Positions 9,464-17,697 of a DNA stretch of 64,000 nucleotides are shown here, in pieces. The notes under the pieces are model-generated. The model made no database searches. It saw only the letters and a program-made list of their open reading frames with translations, and was not told the DNA's origin. Origin of the DNA: CADEEL01 sp050246475 (GTDB taxonomy: Bacteria; Pseudomonadota; Alphaproteobacteria; Caulobacterales; Aquidulcibacteraceae); assembly GCA_050246475.1 (NCBI GenBank), contig JBFWVZ010000001.1:372001-436000 (forward strand), given 5' to 3'. Positions within the stretch are counted from its first letter, which is position 1, and each line of letters opens with the position of its first letter. A program made the position numbers and the translations under genes.

Positions 9464-9912
9464 TGGAGACGAGTTTGCAGGCGCAACGCAGCGCGCGTTG
9501 GCACAAGGAGGCGGGCGTGACGCTCGTCGAGATGATGGTGGTCATCCTCATCATCGGCCTGGTGACGGCGATCGTCGTCATCAATGTGCTGCCCGCGCAG
9601 GATACCGCGCGGATCGAGAAGGCGCGCGCCGACATTCGCGTGCTGGAACAGGGCATCGAGCTTTACCGGCTGGAGCGCGGGCGCGCGCCAACGATGGAAG
9701 AGGGCCTCGTCGCGCTGGCCGACCCGCCGGAGACAGAAGCGCCGGGCGCGCGGCGCGAACCCTATGTGCGGCGGCTGCCGAACGATCCGTGGGGGCGGCC
9801 CTACGCGTACGTGACGCCCGGCGCGCACGGCGCGTTTGACATCTATTCCCTCGGCGCGGACGGCCAGGAGGGGGGCGAGGGCGTCGATGGCGACATCGGC
9901 AATTGGCAATAG
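9460..9912 (+). CDS. gspG: Major pseudopilin GspG
   Basis: GspG is the main subunit of the type II pseudopilus. The prepilin peptidase site is KEAG/VTLVEMMVV, with cleavage after G19 and the conserved Glu at mature position 5 (E24). The hydrophobic helix follows directly. The C-terminus has the GspG calcium-binding loop (YSLGADGQEGG then DGDIGNWQ). The encoded protein has 150 residues, normal for GspG. Two consecutive ATGs (9460, 9463) are possible starts. It overlaps gspH by 26 bases. Confidence 0.95.
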   Translation: MMETSLQAQRSARWHKEAGVTLVEMMVVILIIGLVTAIVVINVLPAQDTARIEKARADIRVLEQGIELYRLERGRAPTMEEGLVALADPPETEAPGARREPYVRRLPNDPWGRPYAYVTPGAHGAFDIYSLGADGQEGGEGVDGDIGNWQ

Positions 9913-10390
9913 GCGCTTTGCGCCAGACGCAGGCGTCACGCTCGTCGAAGCGCTGACGGCGCTCGCGATCATTGCGCTGGTCGCGGGGATGGCGCTGCTC
10001 GCGATGCCGGGGCCGGACCGAGCTGTGCGCGGCGCGGCAGAGCAGATGGCGGCGCGACTCGCGCTTGCGGCGGACGACAGCATCATCCGCAACCGCCCCG
10101 TCGCGCTCATCGTGACGCACGAGGGCTACGGCTTCGCGCGGCTAGAAGACAGCGGCTGGGCGCGCATCGAGGCCGCCTCGCCGCTTTCCTTTCGCGCCTG
10201 GCCGGACGGCGTGACGCACCGGATCATAGAGACCGAAGCAGATGCGCCGGCGCGTGAAGCCGGGCGCGTGGCGCGCTTCGATGCAACGGGCGGGGCGACG
10301 CCCGCTCAGTTCGTTCTATCCGGCGCGGGCGCGCGCTTTACGCTCAGCATCGATGCGCAAGGGCGCACGCATGTCGCGCGCGAAAGCTGA
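9887..10390 (+). CDS. gspH: Minor pseudopilin GspH
   Basis: The 167-residue product has a processing site DAG/VTLVEALTALAII with Glu at mature position 5, then a beta-rich GspH-like globular part (RLALAADDSIIRNRPVALIV, YGFARLED). GspH is a minor pseudopilin thought to prime or cap the pseudopilus. The open frame runs further upstream, but the ATG at 9887, inside the end of gspG and behind a GAGGG-rich stretch, gives a short leader as in the family. Assignment as GspH rather than another minor pseudopilin rests on operon position and size. Confidence 0.85.
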   Translation: MATSAIGNRRFAPDAGVTLVEALTALAIIALVAGMALLAMPGPDRAVRGAAEQMAARLALAADDSIIRNRPVALIVTHEGYGFARLEDSGWARIEAASPLSFRAWPDGVTHRIIETEADAPAREAGRVARFDATGGATPAQFVLSGAGARFTLSIDAQGRTHVARES

Positions 10391-10742
10391 TTCCGGCTTC
10401 TCCATCGTGGAGGCGCTCGTCGCGCTCGCGGTGTTTGCGAGCGCGGGCGTCGGGCTCATCGCGCTACAGACGCAATCGGCGCGCACGCTGACCCGCGTGG
10501 AGACGCGTGCGCTGGGCGCGATTGTCGCGCAAAACACGCTGACGGAGACGCTCGCCTCGGGGACAGCGCTTTCGCTTGGAACCAGTGAAGGCGAAACCGC
10601 GCTTGCTGGGCGCGCGTGGCGATGGCGCCTGGTGCGCGAAGCAACGCAGGATGCGGGCACGTTGCGCGTCAGCGTTGTCGTGACGCTTGACGGCGCGCCC
10701 GCGGCGGAGGCGCATGGCTTTGCCGCGCGCGGCGCGCCATGA
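10371..10742 (+). CDS. gspI: Minor pseudopilin GspI
   Basis: The product has 123 residues with processing site DSG/FSIVEALVALAVF (cleavage after G9, Glu at mature position 5) followed by a short soluble domain (LIALQTQSARTLTRVETRALGAIVAQN), as in GspI, which forms the pseudopilus tip with GspJ and GspK. The ATG at 10371 lies inside the end of gspH. The gene overlaps gspJ by four bases. Confidence 0.86.
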   Translation: MSRAKADSGFSIVEALVALAVFASAGVGLIALQTQSARTLTRVETRALGAIVAQNTLTETLASGTALSLGTSEGETALAGRAWRWRLVREATQDAGTLRVSVVVTLDGAPAAEAHGFAARGAP

Positions 10743-11329
10743 CTCACGCAACGAAGGATGCGGGCTTCACGCTTGTCGAGGCGCTTGTCTCACTCTTTGT
10801 GTTCAGCCTGATCGCGAGCGGCTCGGTGTTGCTCTTGATGCAAAGCGTCGAGAGCCAGAGGCGCATCGGCGAAGTGCACGAGAGCCTGCGCGAACTGGAG
10901 ACGGCGCGGGCGCTCTTCAGCGCGGACGTGATACAGATGGCGGCGCGCAGCGTGCGCGAAGCGGATGGAACGCGGGCGCCCGCGGTCGTTGGCGGCGGGC
11001 CCGGCGGCGACCTTGCCTTCGTGCGGGCCGCCGGCGAGCCGGATGGCGCGGGCGCAGCAGTCACCTCGCTCATCCGCGTGCGCTACCGCTTCCGGGACGG
11101 CGCGCTCGTGCGCCTTAGCCGCGGCACACTCGATGCGGCTTCGCCGGACGACGATGTCGCGCGCATCGTCCTCGCTTCAGCGGGCGAAGGGCGCTTCGAA
11201 TATTTTGACGGCGCGCGCTGGCATGCGGAGTGGGGAAGCCTCGGCGCGCCGCGCGCCATTGCGCTCATCGCGCAGACGCCGCGCTACGGCGAGATACGCA
11301 TCGAAGCGGCGACGGGGCTATCGCCGTGA
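10739..11329 (+). CDS. gspJ: Minor pseudopilin GspJ
   Basis: The 196-residue protein has the processing site DAG/FTLVEALVSLFVFSLIASG and a larger beta-rich domain (RIGEVHESLRELETARALFSADVIQMAAR, IRVRYRFRDGALVRLSRG), matching GspJ in length and position. GspJ joins GspI and GspK at the pseudopilus tip. It starts with an ATGA overlap with gspI, and its stop overlaps the GTG start of gspK. Confidence 0.88.
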   Translation: MTHATKDAGFTLVEALVSLFVFSLIASGSVLLLMQSVESQRRIGEVHESLRELETARALFSADVIQMAARSVREADGTRAPAVVGGGPGGDLAFVRAAGEPDGAGAAVTSLIRVRYRFRDGALVRLSRGTLDAASPDDDVARIVLASAGEGRFEYFDGARWHAEWGSLGAPRAIALIAQTPRYGEIRIEAATGLSP

Positions 11330-12303
11330 CGCGCTGGGCGAAAGACAAGGGCGCAGCGCTCGTCACCGTGCTGGTCATGGTGTCGATCATGGCGGCGCTG
11401 GCGATCGTCGCGACGCATGCAGCGCGCGCAAGCGTGCAGCGCGCCTCCAACCAGCGGCAAATGGATCAGGCGCGCTGGTATCTCATGGGCGCCGAGACCT
11501 ACGCGGCGGCGCAGATCGCGCGCCTGGCGCGCGTGGAAGGGCGCGCGCCGAACGACGCCTCGGAATGGGAAGGGCGCGCGCTCACTTATCCGCTGGACGA
11601 TGGGCTGATGCAGGCGACGCTCCGCGATGGGGACAATTGCTTCAACCTCAACAGCATCGTCGAAGGGACGGAAGCCGGCGCGCTCGTCGCGAGCGCACGC
11701 GGCCAGGTGCATTTCGCGCGGCTGCTCGATCTCACAGGCGTGCGCGGCGATCTTTCGCTTGCGGCGGCGCTCGCCGATTGGATCGATAGCGATTCAGAAA
11801 CAGGCGCGGGCGGCGCGGAGGACGACGCCTATGAAGGGCGTTGGCGCACGCCCAATAGCCTGATCGGCGATGTCAGCGAGCTGGCGCATGTGCGCGGATT
11901 CACGGCCGAAGCGATCGCGGCGCTCAGGCCCTATGTGTGCGTGCGCCCGACGGCCGAACCCAACCGGCTCAACGTCAACACGCTGCGCCCCGAGCGCGGC
12001 GCGCTTCTCTCCGTGCTGATGGGCGATGCGCTTTCGGCCAACGCGGCGCGCGACCTCCTGCGGACCCGGCCGCCCGGGGGATGGGAGAGCGTCGAGGCGT
12101 TTCTCGCCCAGCCTCAGCTCCTGGGCGCCGAGCAAGGCGATTTGGCGCAGCAATTGAGCGTGCAAACGCGGTATTATGTGCTTGCCGCGCGCGTCTCGCG
12201 CGGCGATCTGACCGAGACGTCCCTGGCCTTGATCGAAAGCGGCCAGCGGGCGCGCGTCGTGCGCCGCATTTTCGGCGCGGGCGCTTCGGAGCATTTGATG
12301 TGA
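11326..12303 (+). CDS. gspK: Minor pseudopilin GspK
   Basis: GspK is the largest minor pseudopilin and caps the tip complex. The 325-residue product has the short leader and processing site DKG/AALVTVLVMVSIMAAL. Mature position 5 is Thr, not Glu, which is normal for GspK. The soluble domain contains the GspK signatures DLTGVRGD, ALADWIDSDSETGAGGAEDDAY and PNRLNVNTL. The start is a GTG at 11326 overlapping the gspJ TGA (GTGA); longer upstream frames cross gspJ and are unlikely. Confidence 0.9.
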   Translation: MTRWAKDKGAALVTVLVMVSIMAALAIVATHAARASVQRASNQRQMDQARWYLMGAETYAAAQIARLARVEGRAPNDASEWEGRALTYPLDDGLMQATLRDGDNCFNLNSIVEGTEAGALVASARGQVHFARLLDLTGVRGDLSLAAALADWIDSDSETGAGGAEDDAYEGRWRTPNSLIGDVSELAHVRGFTAEAIAALRPYVCVRPTAEPNRLNVNTLRPERGALLSVLMGDALSANAARDLLRTRPPGGWESVEAFLAQPQLLGAEQGDLAQQLSVQTRYYVLAARVSRGDLTETSLALIESGQRARVVRRIFGAGASEHLM

Positions 12304-13529
12304 CCGCGCAGGACCGCCCGGCGGGCGGAGACAGTGTCGTGCTCTTGGCGCGGGCCTCGCCCGACGCGCCGTTTGGGTTCGTGCGCTTGGATACGCGCGG
12401 GCGCGCGATCGCGCGCGGGGAACACGCGCGCGCCGGCGATGTTCATGGCGCGCGCGCCGTGTTGGTGCTGAGCGCGGCGGAGGCGCAAATCAAGCGGCTG
12501 GAGATCGCCGCGCGCAGCGAGGCGCAAGCACGCGCCGCTGCGCCTTTTCTTTTCGAAGGCCGGCTCGGCGAATCCGCCGAGGGCGCACACTACGCCGTGG
12601 GCGCCGCGCAGAATGAAACTGGCGACCGGCTCGTCGCCGCGATGAGCGCCGCACGGCTCAATGCGTGGATCGACGCATGCCGCGCGCTCGGCGCCGATCC
12701 CGAACGCGTCTATCTCGATGCAACGATATGGCCCGCGCCCGACGGCGCCGTCGAGATCGTCGAACACGACGATGCCGCGATGGTCGCGGGCGGCAAGCTC
12801 GGCGGCTTCGCAATTGAGGCTGGCCTTGCGCCGGCGATCGCGGCGCGCTGGCTTGAGCCGCTGCGCAATGAGATTTCAGCGATCAATCTTTGCGTGCGTG
12901 ACGGCGATGCGTGGTCCCGTGCGCTTGGCCCGAATGCGGCGCCGGTCGAGCGCGGCGCAGTCGATGATTTCGCGCTCGTCCTTGCGCGATCGGCGCGCGC
13001 GGCGCCCGCGCATGCGCCCAATCTCCGGCAAGGCGCGCTGGCGCGCGTCACGTCGCAGCGGCAATGGCGGCTCTGGCGGTTCGCCGCCGTGCTGGCGCTC
13101 TTGGCGCTCTTGCTGCAGGTCGGCTCGCTCATCGCCGCCGGCTGGCAAGATGCGCGCGCGGCGCGGGAGACGTTGGCGCAAGCAGCGCGTGATTTGAGCG
13201 AAGCGCGCCCCGATGTCGGGCGTGTCGTCAATGTGCGGGCGCAGGCGCGCGCGCTGGTCAACGCCATCGACCAAGCGGGAAACCATCCCGTGCTGGCGAT
13301 CAACGCCGCGCTCATCGAAGTGCTTGAAACGCAGCCGCTGGTGCGTCTGGATGAAGTGCGCCACGCCGCGCCGGGGCGCAGCGTGCAGCTGCGCCTCTCA
13401 TCGACGGACGCAGCGGCGCTCGAGGCGGCGGCGCGCGCCTTGCGGGCCGGCGGCCTCACGGTCGAAGCGCGCGCGGTGACGCAAGCAGACGGGCGCTACC
13501 AAAGCGAACTTAGCGCGGAGAGCCCCTAG
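12300..13529 (+). CDS. gspL: Type II secretion system protein GspL
   Basis: GspL bridges GspE in the cytoplasm to GspM in the inner membrane. The 409-residue product has an actin-like cytoplasmic N-terminal domain (VLVLSAAEAQIKRLEIAAR, RVYLDATIWP), one membrane helix near residues 258-281 (FAAVLALLALLLQVGSLIA), and a periplasmic ferredoxin-like domain. Divergence from gammaproteobacterial GspL is strong, so the call relies on layout plus position between gspK and gspM. The GTG at 12300 overlaps the gspK stop. Confidence 0.87.
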   Translation: MTAQDRPAGGDSVVLLARASPDAPFGFVRLDTRGRAIARGEHARAGDVHGARAVLVLSAAEAQIKRLEIAARSEAQARAAAPFLFEGRLGESAEGAHYAVGAAQNETGDRLVAAMSAARLNAWIDACRALGADPERVYLDATIWPAPDGAVEIVEHDDAAMVAGGKLGGFAIEAGLAPAIAARWLEPLRNEISAINLCVRDGDAWSRALGPNAAPVERGAVDDFALVLARSARAAPAHAPNLRQGALARVTSQRQWRLWRFAAVLALLALLLQVGSLIAAGWQDARAARETLAQAARDLSEARPDVGRVVNVRAQARALVNAIDQAGNHPVLAINAALIEVLETQPLVRLDEVRHAAPGRSVQLRLSSTDAAALEAAARALRAGGLTVEARAVTQADGRYQSELSAESP

Positions 13530-13530
13530 C

Positions 13531-13995
13531 ATGGAGCAGCTCAACGCCTGGCTGGCGCAGCGCACCGCACGCGAGCGGCTTTTGCTCGGCGGCGCCGCCA
13601 TCCTCGTTTTCGCGATCCTGCTGCCGCTTTGGGCCTATCAGGGCGCGGTCTCCTACAATCGCGATGCGCGCAATGATCTTGAGGCGGCGCGGGCCGTTGA
13701 AGCCGATGTCGCGCGCATCACGGCGGCGGCGCGCGCAGCGCCCATTGCGGCGGACGATGCGGGCGCACGCGGGGCGGCGCTGGCCAGCGCGCGCGCTCTC
13801 GATCTGCGGATCGGGCGGATCGAGGCGCGCGGGGGCGATGCGATCGCAATCGTCTTCGAGCCCGCGGATTCGCTGCGCATCTATCGCTGGATCGATGCGA
13901 TGGCCCGGCGCGGGGCATTCGTGCGGCGCACGCACATCACGCGCATCGACGAGACCAACGTGGCCGCCGAATTCGAGGCTGCGGACGGGCCATGA
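13531..13995 (+). CDS. gspM: Type II secretion system protein GspM
   Basis: The 154-residue protein has a short N-terminal tail, one membrane helix (LLLGGAAILVFAILLPLWAY, about residues 17-36), then a periplasmic domain with helix-strand alternation (RALDLRIGRIEARGGDAIAIVFEPADSL), as in GspM, the partner of GspL. It begins one base after gspL and overlaps gspN by four bases. Confidence 0.86.
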   Translation: MEQLNAWLAQRTARERLLLGGAAILVFAILLPLWAYQGAVSYNRDARNDLEAARAVEADVARITAAARAAPIAADDAGARGAALASARALDLRIGRIEARGGDAIAIVFEPADSLRIYRWIDAMARRGAFVRRTHITRIDETNVAAEFEAADGP

Positions 13996-14723
13996 GAATC
14001 CGCGTCTGGCATGTCGTCTTCTTTCTCGCCGCGCTCATGGTGTTCGCGGCGCTGCGCACGCCGATCTCGTTCCTGGCGCCGTCGCGCGAGGGCGGCTTCT
14101 CTTATTCGCGGGCTGCGGGAACGGTTTGGGCGGCGCGGTTCGAGGGCGCGCGGATCGGCGGGCTCGACGCGGGCGAGGTCGACTGGCGGCTTTCCCTGCG
14201 CCAAATCTTCACCGGCCGTCTGGATGCGCGCGCGCGGCTGAGCGGCGGGGCGGTGACGGGAGAGGTCACGCTGCTGGCGAATTTCGAGAATGACCGGCGC
14301 ATCGTCGCGCCCTCACTCGAAATCGCAGGCGCCGCGTTCGATCGTCTCGCGCTTGCCGGCGAGACGCGGATCGAAGGCCTTGATCTCTATTTCGAAGACG
14401 GGCGCTGCATGACCGCGGCGGGGCGGCTTACCAGCGACGTGTTGACGCGCAACGGCGAAACGCTGTTCTGGCGGGGACCGCCCCTGCAGGGGCGCGCGCG
14501 CTGCGACGGCGCCGATGCACTCTTGCCGCTCGACGGCGCGGACGAGACGGGCGTGCTCAATGCGGCGATACGGCTTTCGGCGAACGGCGCCGGGCTGTGG
14601 CGCGTCGAAGCGCGCACAGCTAGAGAAGAGGTTGCAGCGATGCTCACCGGCGCCGGGTTTTCGCCTCTCGCGGGAGGGCAGGGCGCGACACGCCAAGGAC
14701 GTTTTCGATGGCTGCTTTTCTGA
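13992..14723 (+). CDS. gspN: Type II secretion system protein GspN
   Basis: The 243-residue protein has an N-terminal membrane helix (VWHVVFFLAALMVFAALR) and a beta-rich periplasmic part with GspN-like phrases (AAGTVWAARFEGARIGG, VDWRLSLRQIFTGRLDARA). GspN is an optional type II secretion component of unclear role. It follows gspM with an ATGA overlap and itself overlaps the next gene by 16 bases. The paired cysteines around CMTAAG and RARCDGAD could form a disulfide. Confidence 0.82.
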   Translation: MRIRVWHVVFFLAALMVFAALRTPISFLAPSREGGFSYSRAAGTVWAARFEGARIGGLDAGEVDWRLSLRQIFTGRLDARARLSGGAVTGEVTLLANFENDRRIVAPSLEIAGAAFDRLALAGETRIEGLDLYFEDGRCMTAAGRLTSDVLTRNGETLFWRGPPLQGRARCDGADALLPLDGADETGVLNAAIRLSANGAGLWRVEARTAREEVAAMLTGAGFSPLAGGQGATRQGRFRWLLF

Positions 14724-15166
14724 ACGCCGCGCGCGCTTTCGCGTTCGTTTGCCTGCTCGCCGCGCCGGCGGCAGCGCAAGAGCGCGATGCGATCGAGCTC
14801 ACCGCGCTTTCGCCGCAGCCATTGGAGCCAGGGCGGTGCGGGCTCTTCCTCTGGTCGCGCAGCGAACAGCCGGCGTTCGTGTTCGTGGCGTACGATCAGC
14901 CGGCGGAGGCGCGCGTGCGCGCCGGGGAGCGCTCGCTGTCCTTGCCGCGCACGGACTTCTCAGGCGAGCGGCAGTCCGGGCATTTCGAGCATCAGACGTT
15001 TTCCGATGGGCGTTTGACGCTCGCCGTCGATTTGCGCTTCGATCCCGAACGGCAGATCCGCAGCGGCACTGTCGTGGAGAGCGGCGTCATCCGCGTGCGC
15101 AACCGCGAGGGCTGGGAGACGGTCGTGCCTGTCGGCGGCATGGTCGCGTGCCAAGCCCGCGCCTAA
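14708..15166 (+). CDS. Unrecognised exported protein at the end of the gsp operon
   Basis: I do not recognise this 152-residue family. It has a clear signal peptide (AFAFVCLLAAPAAAQE, cleavage near AAAQ) and a soluble beta-rich domain with two cysteines, one early (GRCGLFLWS) and one near the C-terminus (GMVACQA), likely to pair in the periplasm. The ATG lies inside gspN, so it is translationally coupled to the secretion operon, which suggests an accessory role such as pilotin-like or assembly factor, though it lacks a lipobox. Its stop overlaps the convergent prepilin peptidase gene by four bases. Confidence 0.8.
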   Translation: MAAFLNAARAFAFVCLLAAPAAAQERDAIELTALSPQPLEPGRCGLFLWSRSEQPAFVFVAYDQPAEARVRAGERSLSLPRTDFSGERQSGHFEHQTFSDGRLTLAVDLRFDPERQIRSGTVVESGVIRVRNREGWETVVPVGGMVACQARA

Positions 15167-15630
15167 GTGTAGATCAGCGCCAGCCACACGATAAAACCGC
15201 CGAACGCGAGGAAAGGCCCGAACGCCAGCGCATGCTCGCGCCAAGCGCCGCTTGCGTTCCCCTGCATAAGCCGCGCAGCCGCTGCGAAGACGAGGCCGAG
15301 CGAGGCGGCGATCAAGGCGGCGAACGGCAATCCAAACCATCCGATCCAGGCGCCCAGCGCGGCGGCGAGTTTCGCGTCGCCCATGCCGATGGCGTCGTGT
15401 CCACGGGCGCGGAGAAAAAGCGCGTTTAGCGCATAGATCGCGCCGTATCCGAGCGCGGCGCCGATCAGCGAATCCAGCAAGCTCCGTTCGAGCATCCAGA
15501 CGGCGCACAATCCGCAGCCGAAGATTATCGCGTTCAGCCAATCGGGCAGTCGCCGGGTGCGTATGTCTATCGCGCTTGCCGCCGTCAGGAGCGCGAAGAG
15601 TACAGCCGAGGCGAGGTGCGCGGGGCTCAC
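15163..15630 (-). CDS. Small type IV prepilin peptidase (CpaA/GspO-like)
   Basis: Prepilin peptidases are membrane aspartyl proteases that cut pseudopilin leaders. Both catalytic aspartates are visible: one in AIDIRTRRLPDWLN and one in the GMGDAKL motif. The 155 residues form about five to six membrane helices. The N-terminal methyltransferase domain of full-length GspO (about 270 residues) is absent, so this is a CpaA-sized enzyme. It is convergent with the gsp operon and is the obvious candidate to process GspG-K; it could instead serve a Flp-type pilus encoded elsewhere. Confidence 0.86.
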   Translation of the reverse strand: MSPAHLASAVLFALLTAASAIDIRTRRLPDWLNAIIFGCGLCAVWMLERSLLDSLIGAALGYGAIYALNALFLRARGHDAIGMGDAKLAAALGAWIGWFGLPFAALIAASLGLVFAAAARLMQGNASGAWREHALAFGPFLAFGGFIVWLALIYT

Positions 15631-15689
15631 CCGCGAGTTCCTAGCGCGGCGCGGGGCCGCACGCGATGCGACCGCGCGCCGAAGGCGAA

Positions 15690-15707
15690 TGTCACACGTC
15701 TGTCACA
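15690..15707 (+). promoter_or_regulatory. PHO box upstream of pstS
   Basis: Two identical heptamers TGTCACA are separated by four bases (CGTC), a textbook PhoB site with 11-bp spacing. A weak -10 (TAGCAG, 15717-15722) follows at about the distance seen in Pho promoters, in which the box replaces the -35. Transcription would begin about 20 bases before the pstS ATG. Confidence 0.82.
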
Positions 15708-15748
15708 TGCCATGCGTAGCAGGCGCACACACATTCCCGGAGACAACA

Positions 15749-16795
15749 ATGCAGCAAGCTTCCCGGCTCTTCCGCCTGGTCGCGGCCAGCGCCATGGCGG
15801 CATTTCTGGCTGCGTGCGGCCAAGGCGGCCAGCAAGGCGCGCAGGGCCCACAGACCGTGCGCGTTGACGGTTCTTCGACGGTGTTTCCGCTCTCGGAGGC
15901 GGCGGCCGAGGCTTTCACCGCATCCAGCCGCGGCGCAGTGCGGGTGACGGTCGGCGAGTCCGGCACCGGCGGCGGCTTCCGGCGCTTCTGCCGCAACGAG
16001 ATCGAGATTCAAGGCGCGTCGCGCCCGATCCTCGCGAGCGAGATGGAAGCCTGCCGCGCCGCGGGCGTCACCTATGTCGAAGCGCCGGTCGCGTTCGACG
16101 GGCTGACGGTCGTCGTGCATCCGAGCAATCCGCTGCAATCGATTACGCTCGCCGAGCTGCGGCGCATGTGGGCGCCGGCGGCGGAAGCGCAGGTCACGAA
16201 TTGGCGCCAGATCAATCCGGCCTGGCCTAATCTCCGCCTGCAATTGTTCGGCGCGGGCACAGCTTCCGGCACGTTCGATTTCTTCACCGAAGCGGTGATG
16301 GGCGAAGCCGGCGCATCGCGCACCGATTACACGCCCACGGAAGACGACAATGTCACGGTCCAGGGCGTTGCAAACAATCCCGGCGGCGTCGGCTATTTCG
16401 GCATCGCGTACTATCAGCAAAACCGCGAGCGCCTGCGCGCGCTTGCGATAGACAACGGCCAAGGGCCGGTCGCACCGTCGCCGGAAAGCGTCGCGAACGG
16501 AACCTATCAGCCGCTGTCGCGCCCGCTCTTCATTTATGTGAACGCCGAAGCGTTGCGACGCCCCGGCGTGCAGCAATTCGTCCGCTACTACCTGGAGCAC
16601 GCGGCCGAGCTCGCGCCGCGCGTCGGCTACGTCGCTCTGCCCGCCGCAGCCTACGAGACGTACGCCACGCGCATGCGTGAGCGTCAGGCCGGCACGGCGT
16701 TCGGCGGACGCCAAGACATCGGCGCCAGCATCGAAGAGGTGTTGGCGCGGCCGCTCGCGAGCGAGGCGGCGCCGGCTGAAGCGGGACAAGAGTGA
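15749..16795 (+). CDS. pstS: Phosphate ABC transporter substrate-binding lipoprotein PstS
   Basis: PstS captures inorganic phosphate in the periplasm for PstCAB. The 348-residue protein has a lipoprotein signal with lipobox LAAC (MAAFLAACGQGG). Phosphate-binding loops are visible: VDGSSTVFPLSE, GESGTGGGFRRF and AGTASGTFDFF. The ATG at 15749 has GGAG seven bases upstream; the frame extends upstream but without a signal peptide. It is first in a coupled pstS-pstC-pstA operon preceded by a PHO box. It belongs to the larger PstS/SphX-type branch rather than the E. coli type. Confidence 0.95.
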   Translation: MQQASRLFRLVAASAMAAFLAACGQGGQQGAQGPQTVRVDGSSTVFPLSEAAAEAFTASSRGAVRVTVGESGTGGGFRRFCRNEIEIQGASRPILASEMEACRAAGVTYVEAPVAFDGLTVVVHPSNPLQSITLAELRRMWAPAAEAQVTNWRQINPAWPNLRLQLFGAGTASGTFDFFTEAVMGEAGASRTDYTPTEDDNVTVQGVANNPGGVGYFGIAYYQQNRERLRALAIDNGQGPVAPSPESVANGTYQPLSRPLFIYVNAEALRRPGVQQFVRYYLEHAAELAPRVGYVALPAAAYETYATRMRERQAGTAFGGRQDIGASIEEVLARPLASEAAPAEAGQE

Positions 16796-17697
16796 GCCAA
16801 ACGCGCGATTTCACGCAGCGGCGGGCGCGTCCGTTCGAGCGGATTGTCGAGGCGATTCTGCTGGCGGCGGCGTGCGCGGCGATCGCCGTTCTTGTGGGCA
16901 TTCTCTTTGTCGTCGTCTCCGAGTCGGCGCGCTTCTTTGCGCAGGTTTCGGCCATCGAGTTCCTCACAGACACGCGCTGGACGCCGCTTTTCGACGATGC
17001 CCATTACGGCATCGCGCCGCTGCTTTCGGGCACGCTCATGTCAACGCTCGTCGCGCTTGCGGTCGCGACGCCGCTAGGGCTGCTTTCGGCGGTCTATCTC
17101 TCCGAGATCGCGGGGGCGCGCACGCGCGAAACCGTCAAGCCGACGCTCGAATTGCTCGCCGGCGTCCCGACCGTCGTTTACGGCTATTTCGCGCTTCTCT
17201 TCATGACGCCGCTCCTGCAGCGATTCATTCCCGGGCTGCCGGGTTTCAATCTGCTGTCCGCGGGCGTCGTCATGGGGCTGATGATCATTCCCTACATTGC
17301 GTCGCTCTCTGAGGACGCGCTGCGCGCCACGCCGCAAGCGCTGCGCGACGGTTCGCTGGCGCTGGGGGCGACGCGGCTGGAGACGGCGCTGCGCACGGTA
17401 ATGCCGGCGGCGGCGTCGGGAATCGTCGGCGCCGTCATCCTCGCCATGTCGCGCGCCGTCGGCGAGACGATGATCGTGGTGATCGCAGGCGGCCAGCAGC
17501 CGCAGATCGTGACGTCGCCGACGCAACAGGGCGCGACCGTGACGGCTTTCATCGCGCAGGTGGCGCTGGGGGATTTGCCGTTCGGCACGCTCGAATATCA
17601 GAGCATCTTCGCGGCGGGACTTGCGCTGCTGGTGCTGACGCTTGCGTTCAATTTCATCGCGTTCGCACTGCAGCGCAGCATCCGGGAGGCCTATTGA
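16792..17697 (+). CDS. pstC: Phosphate ABC transporter permease PstC
   Basis: One of two permease subunits of the high-affinity phosphate importer. The 301 residues contain about six membrane helices and the permease coupling loop (EDALRATPQALRDGSLALGA). The start is GTG 16792, overlapping the pstS stop. Size and motifs (LAGVPTVVYGYFAL, MSRAVGETMIVVIA) are typical for PstC. Confidence 0.95.
   Translation: MSQTRDFTQRRARPFERIVEAILLAAACAAIAVLVGILFVVVSESARFFAQVSAIEFLTDTRWTPLFDDAHYGIAPLLSGTLMSTLVALAVATPLGLLSAVYLSEIAGARTRETVKPTLELLAGVPTVVYGYFALLFMTPLLQRFIPGLPGFNLLSAGVVMGLMIIPYIASLSEDALRATPQALRDGSLALGATRLETALRTVMPAAASGIVGAVILAMSRAVGETMIVVIAGGQQPQIVTSPTQQGATVTAFIAQVALGDLPFGTLEYQSIFAAGLALLVLTLAFNFIAFALQRSIREAY

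Noticed and set aside
11326..11400. GspK missing the conserved Glu5 as an anomaly
   Set aside because: Lack of Glu at mature position 5 is normal for GspK.
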